Assembly: GCF_900113835.1 (NCBI RefSeq)
Contig: NZ_FOQV01000005.1
Span: 1-40,635, forward strand
Source: Allobosea sp. OK403
GTDB lineage: Bacteria; Pseudomonadota; Alphaproteobacteria; Rhizobiales; Beijerinckiaceae
DNA length: 40,635 nucleotides
Direction: 5' to 3'
Of this stretch, positions 1 to 6,633 are shown piece by piece. The position numbers and the translations under genes are program-made. The notes below the pieces were generated by a model, which did no database searches, was not told the DNA's origin, and saw nothing but the letters and a program-made list of their open reading frames with translations. The number at the start of each line of letters is the position of its first letter. Positions within the stretch are counted from its first letter, which is position 1.

Positions 1-1514
1 TTGAGCTCGGCGAATTTGCCGCGATAGGCGGTCTCGATCCGGGCGGTCAGGTCGCCGCCTGCCACCGCCTGCAGGGCGGCGGCGAATTCGGATGTGGCTG
101 AATCAACCACCGCATTGATCTCGTTGATGCCCGCGACGAGCTTCTGCATCTGCGCATCGGCATGCTCGATCTCGAGCCGCGCCGAGAAATCTCCCGACGC
201 CGCAGCCGCGACGACCTCGCCGACATCCGTCACCACAGCTTCCATCGACTGCGCCCGCGCCAGGCGAGCGGCCGAAGCTGCGCGTTCCGATTGCTCGAGC
301 TCGCGCATCTTGACCAGGTTTTCCTGGAAGACCGACAAGGCGCTCGCCATCGCGCCGATCTCGTCCTTATGGCTGATCCGCGGCAGCGCAGTATCGAGCT
401 CGCCCTTCGCCAGCTGCGTCATCGCTGCTGTCATCTGCGCGAGCGGGGTGGTGACGCGCGAGCGCACCACGACATATCCGGCGATGGCGATCAGCAGGCT
501 CACGAGCAGAACGGCGCCATATGTCAGGAGTTCGGCAAAGGCCTGAGCCGCGGTTGCATTCGCTCCTGCGCTGGCCCGGTCCAGCGCCGTACTGGCAACG
601 GCCGCGATGGTTTCAAGTGCAGGCACGATCTCGCCGCGCCACTGGTCGACCGACATGCTGGGCTTGCTGCCGGAGGTCGCCTGCGCGACGAGCTTTTCGC
701 GCATCTCCTTGACCGGGCCGGCGAAATAGGTGGCTTGGCCCGTGGCGATGGCGGCCTTGATCACCGGGTCGGTCTGGGCAGTGTCAGCCATGTCGCGCAG
801 GGCCTGCCAGCTGGCTAGCGCGCTGGCGTCATTGCTCAACAGGACGCGCGTCTCCTTCGCGTCGAAGGGGCGCTGCTGCGCCGTGATCGTGCTGACCATG
901 ACGCCGGATGTGCCGGCATAGGTACGTGTCGCCCAGGAGAGCGCGCGAGCGACCACGAGTTCGGTCAGAGCCGGATTGAGCGCGCGGATCTCGCTATCGA
1001 CGGCCAGCGATGTCTTGTCGAGGCTGATCAGCAGCTTCTCGCCGACAGAGAGGATGCGATCCGGCATCTGCTTGTCGCGGCCCTCGACCGGTAGTTTGAG
1101 GTCGCTCTCGACGCTCTCGCGCAGCTTGCGATTCTCGTCATAGATGGCGGCGAGGTCGCGCTGGAACGGGGCTAGAGCCGGGCGGTTCGAAGCGGTCAGC
1201 ACCGAATTCGCCTGCGCCATGGCTTCGTCGACTTGCTTGCGCCGCTGCATATAGGTGGCGATCGAGGACGGGTTCTTGTCGCTCGGCAGGATGACGGCGC
1301 TCTGCATCGAGGCGCGCTCGAGCCGGAAGGCGCCGAGCGCATCGAATAGATTCCGGTTCAATCCCGCCAGCCCGACAACCTGCTGGGAGACGCCGTAGCG
1401 CTTGTAGGAGGACCAGATTTCCTGGAGCGTCAGGCCGCCGGTCGTCAGCGCCATCGCACAGATCAGGCCGATCAGGATATGCCTGATCGACAGCTTCGAA
1501 GTCGACAAAATCAT
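1..1514 (-). CDS. Methyl-accepting chemotaxis protein, 3' end outside window
   Basis: Reading the minus strand from the ATG at 1514 gives 504 open codons running off the left edge. The order is a short cytoplasmic N-terminus, a first membrane helix (about residues 10-28), a helical periplasmic region of roughly 290 residues, a second membrane helix (about 320-345, rich in L, I, V and A), a HAMP linker, and at least one further HAMP-like helical segment ending near a repeated (A/G)GDLTARI pattern. This is a transmembrane chemoreceptor that would signal to CheA/CheW; the methyl-accepting signalling hairpin must lie beyond base 1. The all-helical sensor domain recalls nitrate-sensing (NIT) domains, but that is only an impression and the ligand is unknown. 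A purine-rich GGGGGAG lies upstream of the ATG. An adenylate cyclase or histidine kinase with the same front end cannot be excluded because the C-terminus is missing. Confidence 0.85.
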   Translation of the reverse strand, partial: MILSTSKLSIRHILIGLICAMALTTGGLTLQEIWSSYKRYGVSQQVVGLAGLNRNLFDALGAFRLERASMQSAVILPSDKNPSSIATYMQRRKQVDEAMAQANSVLTASNRPALAPFQRDLAAIYDENRKLRESVESDLKLPVEGRDKQMPDRILSVGEKLLISLDKTSLAVDSEIRALNPALTELVVARALSWATRTYAGTSGVMVSTITAQQRPFDAKETRVLLSNDASALASWQALRDMADTAQTDPVIKAAIATGQATYFAGPVKEMREKLVAQATSGSKPSMSVDQWRGEIVPALETIAAVASTALDRASAGANATAAQAFAELLTYGAVLLVSLLIAIAGYVVVRSRVTTPLAQMTAAMTQLAKGELDTALPRISHKDEIGAMASALSVFQENLVKMRELEQSERAASAARLARAQSMEAVVTDVGEVVAAAASGDFSARLEIEHADAQMQKLVAGINEINAVVDSATSEFAAALQAVAGGDLTARIETAYRGKFAEL

Positions 1515-1855
1515 GCGCGGCCCCCGCTCCCCCCGGCCGCGCGCGCTTTCTGCCGCACGGCAACAGGATCAAATTGCCGCAGAAGCCTTGAAATTGTGTT
1601 TACGTTTGATTTACCAACCTATGAGTGTAGGCGATTCCAAACGAATTCACAGGTTGAAGACGCGGTGCCGCACAAGCTCGCCACTGTCGATCGAGCCGGT
1701 GGCGATCGCCCGCACATGGCTGCCCTTGTCGCCAGCGGCCGCGCAGGTCGTGGTCTCGGCGCCGGGCCAGGGGCAAGGCCTTGCCGGACGATCTCTGGGG
1801 CCGCTGCTTCAAACCCAAAGGCGCCCTGGTCGGCGGCCGATCCCGGCGCGCCACC
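1515..1855. other. Intergenic region holding the truB remnant
   Basis: 341 bases separate the chemoreceptor start from the end of the distal permease gene. The part nearest the chemoreceptor (about 1575-1646) is AT-rich and is the likely promoter region of that gene, though I cannot assign -35/-10 boxes. Bases 1647-1763 are a degenerate copy of the truB 3' end, described separately. From about 1764 to 1855 I see no gene, repeat or clear terminator. Confidence 0.6.
1647..1763 (-). pseudogene. truB: Remnant of truB C-terminus with internal deletion
   Basis: On the minus strand this stretch encodes a tail ending IDSGELVRHRVFNL and a TGA stop. The true TruB (stop at 5077) ends [14 protein letters not shown]. 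By hand count, 52 of 58 bases from 1650 match the true gene from 5080. Immediately upstream in reading direction the remnant continues with residues resembling [18 protein letters not shown], an internal TruB segment lying 99 codons further into the true gene. The two parts are joined at GCGATC, present at both positions in the true gene (5132-5137 and 5429-5434), so the remnant looks like an in-frame 297-bp deletion between 6-bp repeats. Neither the catalytic Asp motif nor a start codon is present. It is a non-functional fragment, duplicated locally or brought in with foreign DNA. Confidence 0.8.
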
Positions 1856-2698
1856 CTATTTCACGACGCCCTGCGTCATCCCGGCGATGAATTGGCGCGA
1901 TAGCACGATGTAGACCAATGTGATCGGCAGCGCCGCGATGGTGAGCCCGGCGAACAGCATGCCCCAGTCGGTCGCGTACTCGCCGACGAATGTGGTCAGG
2001 CCCTGTGGCAGCGTCTTGCGTGCATCGCTCTGGATGAAGATCAGCGGGAAGAAGAAATCGTTCCAGACCGGCACGGCGTTGTGGATGCCGGCGATCACCA
2101 GGGGCGGCTTGCACAAGGGCAGCATGATCGACCACATGATGCGCGGCTCGGAAGCGCCGTCGATGCGGGCGGCATCCTCGAGTTCGCCCGGTAATGTGCG
2201 CAGGAAGCCCGTCATGATGAAGACGGTCGAGGGTAGCCCCATCGCGACATAGATCAGGATCAGCGAGAGCCGCGAATCGATCAGCCCGAGCCCGTTCATC
2301 TGGACGAAGAGCGGGATGATCGCGAGCTTCAGCGGCAGCATCAGCCCGGCGAGGAAGATCAGGAAGATCGGCGTCGCCAGTGCAAACCGGTAGCGTGCGA
2401 TCGCGTAGGCCGCCATCGTTCCCAGCATCAGGATCAGCACGACTGAGACGCCCGTGACCAGGATCGAATTGCCGAGATAGCGCAGGAAGTTGGCTTCCTC
2501 GACGATCCGGGCGAAATTGTCGATATTGCTGAAATCGGGCGGCGCGAAGGGCCTGGCGAAGATCTCCGCCGTCGGCTTGAAAGCGGCGAACACCATGATC
2601 ACGATCGGGTAGAGCATCAACGCCGAATTCAGGATCAGCACGAGCTGGACCATGCCGGCGCTCGCAAGATCGGCGGGACGAGCGAACCGGCGCGTCAC
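1856..2698 (-). CDS. ABC sugar transporter permease, MalG/UgpE type
   Basis: This 280-residue inner-membrane permease of the carbohydrate-uptake (CUT1) family is predicted to have six membrane helices. The EAA loop that docks to the ATPase is visible as EDAARIDGASEPRIMWSIMLP in the third quarter, and the protein ends FIAGMTQGVVK. I chose the GTG at 2698 because it overlaps the stop of the preceding permease gene (GTGA, 3-base overlap) and the reading continues straight into the first helix; the frame is open further upstream, but only antisense to nothing and across the malF-like gene. It forms an operon with the partner permease and binding protein upstream. It lacks a discernible terminator before the truB remnant. 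The substrate cannot be read from sequence. Confidence 0.9.
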   Translation of the reverse strand: MTRRFARPADLASAGMVQLVLILNSALMLYPIVIMVFAAFKPTAEIFARPFAPPDFSNIDNFARIVEEANFLRYLGNSILVTGVSVVLILMLGTMAAYAIARYRFALATPIFLIFLAGLMLPLKLAIIPLFVQMNGLGLIDSRLSLILIYVAMGLPSTVFIMTGFLRTLPGELEDAARIDGASEPRIMWSIMLPLCKPPLVIAGIHNAVPVWNDFFFPLIFIQSDARKTLPQGLTTFVGEYATDWGMLFAGLTIAALPITLVYIVLSRQFIAGMTQGVVK

Positions 2699-3618
2699 AG
2701 CGCGATCTCGCGTCGGCGCAGGCGGATCGTCGCTGCCGTCGCGACAGCCGCCATGAACAGGAAGAGCAGTGTCGCCAAGGCCGAACCATGGCCGAAATCC
2801 TGAACGCTGGCGCTCTGGTTGCCGAAGGCGAGGCGGTAGAACACGAGGCCGAGCACATCGGTCGAACCGAAGGGCGAGCCTTCGAGGCCGGTCATCAGAT
2901 AGGGCAGCTCGAACCAGTTGAAGGCGCCGATGAAGAGCAGGGTGAAGGTCACCGTCGCGCTCGGCGCCGCCAGCGGCCAGACGATGCGGCGTAGCACCTG
3001 GATCTGGCTCGCTCCATCGAGTTCGGCGCTTTCCAGGACTTCGCGCGGAATGCGCTGCATGCCCGCAAGAAAGACCAGCGTCGGGAAGCCGATCCAGTGC
3101 CAGGCATTGGCGAAGATCAGGGCGGCAAGCGCGGTGCGGCTGTCGCCGAGCCAGGGCAGAGCGAGGTTGCCCAGCCCCGCCGCGTTCAGCGCGCCGTTCA
3201 CCGCGCCGAAATTCGGATGAAGCAGCAGCTTCCACAGGAAGGCGACGATCACGCTCGACAGGATGACCGGCAGGAAGACCGCGACCCGGTGAAAGCGAAA
3301 GCCGAAGGGTTCGCGGTACAAGAACCAGGCGAGCAGGAAGCCGCCGCCGTTCTGCACCACGAGCAGGGCCGCAAGCACGATCAGGTTGTGTCCGAAGGCG
3401 CGCATGATCGGCTGCGCGTAATGCGGCTTCGCGAACAGGTCGGCGAAATTCTCAAGCCCGACGAAGGCCTCGCGCGACAGGCCGTGCCAGGAGAAGAAGG
3501 CGTAGGAGAACGCTGACAGGATCGGATAAACCACGAACATCGCCATCACCGCCAGGGGCGGTGTGACGAGGAACGTCACCCAGAGCCGGTGGCGGGTGGC
3601 CGAACCCATATCCGGCAT
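2695..3618 (-). CDS. ABC sugar transporter permease, MalF/UgpA type
   Basis: This 307-residue membrane protein is the partner permease of a CUT1 carbohydrate importer. The N-terminus (LWVTFLVTPPLAVMAMFVVY) is the first helix, followed by the family's 'YPILSAFSYAFFSWHG' periplasmic turn. The EAA cytoplasmic loop reads ESAELDGASQIQVLRRIVWP, as expected for docking to an MsmK/UgpC-like ATPase. The gene starts 7 bases after the binding-protein stop and its own stop overlaps the next permease start. A second in-frame ATG three codons in is possible. No ATPase gene lies in the operon, so the complex must borrow one encoded elsewhere; sharing one ATPase among several CUT1 importers is known in other bacteria. 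Confidence 0.92.
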   Translation of the reverse strand: MPDMGSATRHRLWVTFLVTPPLAVMAMFVVYPILSAFSYAFFSWHGLSREAFVGLENFADLFAKPHYAQPIMRAFGHNLIVLAALLVVQNGGGFLLAWFLYREPFGFRFHRVAVFLPVILSSVIVAFLWKLLLHPNFGAVNGALNAAGLGNLALPWLGDSRTALAALIFANAWHWIGFPTLVFLAGMQRIPREVLESAELDGASQIQVLRRIVWPLAAPSATVTFTLLFIGAFNWFELPYLMTGLEGSPFGSTDVLGLVFYRLAFGNQSASVQDFGHGSALATLLFLFMAAVATAATIRLRRREIAL

Positions 3619-3625
3619 GGCTCAG

Positions 3626-4891
3626 CTATTTCTTGAACGGCGCATAATAGGTCGCGATGCCCTTGGTGATCTCGGCGCCGACTTCGGCGGGCGTGGTCTG
3701 CCCGGCGAGCATCTTCTGCACGCCCGCCTGCAGCAGCACCGAGCCAGAGGGCTCCTGGTAGCGGAAATGCACCAGCATGAGGTAGGACATTGCGCTTTCG
3801 TTCAGCTTCATCACCTGCTGCACCGCTGGCGCCTCAGCCCTGACGCCCTTGATCGGCGAGACGTTCTGCAGAGCGCTGCTCAGCATCGTCCCGAACTCTG
3901 GCGTGCCGAGCCAGCGTACCAGCTTCAGCGCCGCCTCCTTCTTGTCCGTCCTGGCGTTCACGGCATAGCCGCCATCGTAGAAAACGGCGACGAGCGACGG
4001 CTCGCCAGCCTTGGCGGGCGGGGAGGCGAAGACGCCAAGCTTGAGGCGCGGATTCTGTTTCTGAAAGGCCGCGACCTCGTAGGAGCCGCCGGCGAACATC
4101 GCTGCGCTACCGGCGGCGAAGAGCTGCTGCGACGAGGCGTAGTCGATGCCGGAGAAATTCGGCGCGAAATAGTCCTTGAGCTCGTTCAACTTGGTCAGCG
4201 CGCCGACGAAGCGCGGATCGGTGAAATCGGCCTTGCCGGAAAGCAGGTCGGCCTCGAACTCCTTGCCGAGCAGGGACGAGAGCAGCGCCTGAACGATGGT
4301 CTCGTTCTGCCAGGCTGTGGCGGTGCCGTTGGCGAACGGCATCACACCCTTGGCCTTGAGCGCCTTGCACAGGGCAACGAGTTCGTCCCAGCTTTGGGGG
4401 GGCGTGACACCATGCTTGGTGAAGAGTTCGGTGTTGTAGACCACCAGCATGGTCTGCGAGGCGAAGGGCAGCGCGTAGACCTTGCCGTCGGCGCGCAGGC
4501 TCTCGGCCGCCAGCGCTGAATCGGGGAAATTGGCGGTTTCGGGTGCGTTGGTCTTGTCGAGCGCCATGAGATAACCGGGCTTGGCGATGCTCTCGAGATT
4601 GCCATAGGCCCGCACCTGCATCACATCGGGCCCGCGCCCTCCCGCCAGCGCCGTCGACAGGATGGTCTGGTAGTTGGCGGGCTCGAAGCCCTCGAATCTG
4701 ACCTTGATGCCGGGATTGGCCTTTTCGAAGGCCTGGAAGAAGATTTGATAAGCCGCGCGATCCTCCTGACGCCAGGTCCAGAAGGTCAGCTCCGTCTGTG
4801 CGGAGGCGACGCCGGAGAATCCGCCGACAAGTGCGACAGCGGCCGCGGCGGCGATGCTGAGGCGGCGAGTGATCGCGATCATCGTTTTCAT
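3626..4891 (-). CDS. ABC transporter sugar-binding protein (family 1)
   Basis: This is a periplasmic solute-binding protein of the MalE/UgpB type, 421 residues from the first ATG. Residues 1-31 form a Sec signal peptide (basic ITRR, an alanine-rich core, cleavage after GVASA). The mature protein opens with TELTFWTWRQ and shows the family's FEKANPGIKV and ALxGGRGPDVM stretches in the first lobe. It should capture a sugar or sugar-like ligand and deliver it to the two permeases encoded just downstream. The Shine-Dalgarno-like AGGGG touches the first ATG directly but lies 9 bases before a second ATG at 4882, so translation may begin there; the signal peptide survives either way. It is the first gene of the operon, so the promoter should lie in 4892-5076. 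The ligand is unknown. Confidence 0.92.
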   Translation of the reverse strand: MKTMIAITRRLSIAAAAAVALVGGFSGVASAQTELTFWTWRQEDRAAYQIFFQAFEKANPGIKVRFEGFEPANYQTILSTALAGGRGPDVMQVRAYGNLESIAKPGYLMALDKTNAPETANFPDSALAAESLRADGKVYALPFASQTMLVVYNTELFTKHGVTPPQSWDELVALCKALKAKGVMPFANGTATAWQNETIVQALLSSLLGKEFEADLLSGKADFTDPRFVGALTKLNELKDYFAPNFSGIDYASSQQLFAAGSAAMFAGGSYEVAAFQKQNPRLKLGVFASPPAKAGEPSLVAVFYDGGYAVNARTDKKEAALKLVRWLGTPEFGTMLSSALQNVSPIKGVRAEAPAVQQVMKLNESAMSYLMLVHFRYQEPSGSVLLQAGVQKMLAGQTTPAEVGAEITKGIATYYAPFKK

Positions 4892-4893
4892 CC

Positions 4894-4905
4894 CCTGACG
4901 TCAGG
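4894..4905 (-). promoter_or_regulatory. Perfect 12-bp palindrome overlapping the binding-protein SD
   Basis: CCTGACGTCAGG is self-complementary and ends two bases before the first start codon of the binding-protein gene; its last bases, with the following GG, form the only Shine-Dalgarno-like sequence (AGGGG). It could be an operator or a small translational hairpin. No regulator gene is adjacent, so this is only a candidate. Confidence 0.3.
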
Positions 4906-5076
4906 CCGTATTTGGTCGCGCAGCGCCGGCTCTATGGTCTCTAACAGGTCTGCCCACCTCAATCTATTTTGGCCGCTGGGCCGATGCAATCGTGATTCAG
5001 GGCGGGGGCACAACAAGACCAGTTCGAGACCACGAACGTCGCCAGAAACGCAATGTTGTCAGAAAGGAACCGGAAA

Positions 5077-6036
5077 CTACAGGTTGAAGACGCGGTGCGG
5101 CACCAATTCGCCATTGTCGATCGAGCCGGTCGCGATCAGCACGCCGCCCGATGTCGCGTAGACGGCCGGCGCTTCGACCGGTGCGTCGCGCCCGCGCAGC
5201 AGCACGCTCTGGCCGCGCTTCAGGCGCAGCGCCGCGTCGCGATGGACGACGATCTCGGGGATCAGCGACAGCGCGGTCTTCACCGGCAGAAGTGCGGCGG
5301 TCGCCGCTTCCGGGCTTTCACGCAGGCTCTCGACGCTGGCGGCATCTGCGACACTGAACGGGCCGACACGGGTGCGCCGGAGATGGGCGACATGTCCCAG
5401 GCAGCCCAGCGCCAGGCCGAGATCGCGTGCGATCGCCCGCACATAGGTGCCCTTGCCGCATTCTGCCTCGAAGGTTGTGGTCTGCGCGGTGTGGCTGACG
5501 ATGCGCAGCGCGTCGATCTCGACGGGCCGCGCCTGCAGCGTCACCTCCTCGCCCTCGCGCGCGAGATCATAGGCGCGCTCGCCGGCTATCTTGATGGCGG
5601 AATATTTCGGCGGCACCTGCTGGATCGTGCCGGTGAAGCGCGGCAGCAGCGCGGTGATTGCGGCCTCCTCCGGACGGGCTTCCGAAGTGGCGATGACCTT
5701 GCCCTCGGTGTCGTCGGTGTCGGTCTGGGTGCCCCAGGCGACGGTGAACTGATAGGCCTTGCGCCCGTCCATGACGAAGGGAACGGTCTTGGTCGCCTCG
5801 CCGAGTGCGATCGGCAGCAGGCCCGAGGCGAGCGGATCGAGCGTACCGGCATGGCCGGCCTTCTTGGCCGAGAAAGCGCGCTTCACCACGCTGACGGCAT
5901 GGGTCGAAGTCATGCCGACGGGCTTGTCGAGCACGACCCAACCATGCACGTCGCGCTTCTTCGGGCGCGGCGCAAAGCTGCGACCTTCATCCTGCGCCGG
6001 CAGGGTGGCGTCTTCGGCAGCGGCGACCTCACTCAT
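5077..6036 (-). CDS. truB: tRNA pseudouridine-55 synthase
   Basis: TruB converts uridine 55 to pseudouridine in the T-loop of most tRNAs. The 319-residue protein has an alphaproteobacterial N-terminal extension (about 28 residues), then [14 protein letters not shown], then the catalytic motif [14 protein letters not shown] with nucleophile Asp67. Further motifs are [19 protein letters not shown] and [12 protein letters not shown]. The C-terminus ([17 protein letters not shown]) belongs to the small extra C-terminal domain of type II TruB. Its start overlaps the rbfA stop by 8 bases, so it is the last gene of the rimP-rbfA operon. In related bacteria rpsO and pnp usually follow; here the sugar ABC operon does. 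A decayed copy of this gene's tail lies at 1647-1763. Confidence 0.97.
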   Translation of the reverse strand: MSEVAAAEDATLPAQDEGRSFAPRPKKRDVHGWVVLDKPVGMTSTHAVSVVKRAFSAKKAGHAGTLDPLASGLLPIALGEATKTVPFVMDGRKAYQFTVAWGTQTDTDDTEGKVIATSEARPEEAAITALLPRFTGTIQQVPPKYSAIKIAGERAYDLAREGEEVTLQARPVEIDALRIVSHTAQTTTFEAECGKGTYVRAIARDLGLALGCLGHVAHLRRTRVGPFSVADAASVESLRESPEAATAALLPVKTALSLIPEIVVHRDAALRLKRGQSVLLRGRDAPVEAPAVYATSGGVLIATGSIDNGELVPHRVFNL

Positions 6037-6478
6037 CGTCCTGCCCTCCCTCGTCCTGGTTTGGGTTGTCCTGCTGGATCCGCAGCGGCTGCTTCAGGAT
6101 GTCCTGGCGCACCTTCTCGGAATACAGCAGCGCGTCGACGCGCTCGGCCTCGGCGAAGCTCTCATCCTGCAGGAAGCGGACGTCGGGCGCATATTTCAGG
6201 TTCACGCGGTGGGCGATCTCGCCGCGGATATAGCGCTTATGGTCGGTCAGCGCCTTCAGCACCGGCTTCACGTCGCCGCCGCCGAGCGGCATGATGAAGC
6301 AGGTTGCGAGCTTCAGATCGGATGAAAGGCGCACCTCCGGCACGGTGATGACGTGCTTGGCGAGGACATCGTCGTGGATGTCGCCGCGCGCGAGCAACTC
6401 GGCGATGGCGTGGCGGATCAATTCGCCGATGCGCAACTGCCGCTGCGAGGGGCCGGAGGGTTTTGCTGGTCTTGCCAT
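6029..6478 (-). CDS. rbfA: 30S ribosome-binding factor A
   Basis: RbfA is a late 30S assembly factor that binds near 16S rRNA helix 1 and is needed for 5' processing and cold adaptation. The 149-residue reading from the ATG at 6478 shows the KH-like fold: [17 protein letters not shown] as helix 1, the [18 protein letters not shown] strand pair, and [22 protein letters not shown], whose RFxxDxS motif is typical. A GGAGAA Shine-Dalgarno lies 8 bases before the start. Open frame extends further upstream but through the palindromic repeat and without family similarity. The gene lies between infB and truB and overlaps truB. Confidence 0.96.
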   Translation of the reverse strand: MARPAKPSGPSQRQLRIGELIRHAIAELLARGDIHDDVLAKHVITVPEVRLSSDLKLATCFIMPLGGGDVKPVLKALTDHKRYIRGEIAHRVNLKYAPDVRFLQDESFAEAERVDALLYSEKVRQDILKQPLRIQQDNPNQDEGGQDDE

Positions 6479-6511
6479 GGTTCTCGTTCTCCGGGATCGG
6501 ACCGGATTAAA

Positions 6512-6609
6512 CGTCATGGCCGGGCTTGACCCAGCCATCTCTTGAAGGATGAGGCGCTGGACGGCGCTCTTTTCGTCACGAGATGGTCGGGGCAAGCCCG
6601 ACCATGACG
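6512..6609. repeat. Palindromic intergenic repeat between infB and rbfA
   Basis: CGTCATGGCCGGGCTTG near the left end and CAAGCCCGACCATGACG at the right end are inverted copies with one mismatch. An inner pair CCATCTC/GAGATGG (6535-6541 and 6580-6586) extends the fold. The element fills the gap between two genes of one operon, so the mRNA will carry a long hairpin here. I recall such GTCATGG..CGGGCTTG palindromes as common dispersed repeats in Hyphomicrobiales; a related element is at 33576-33670. Confidence 0.8.
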
Positions 6610-6633
6610 CGCTTCCTTGGGGAAGCGGCTGCT

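Noticed and set aside
1600..1854. 84-codon minus-strand frame over the truB remnant
   Set aside because: It is out of frame with the TruB-like residues and has no similarity or ribosome-binding site.
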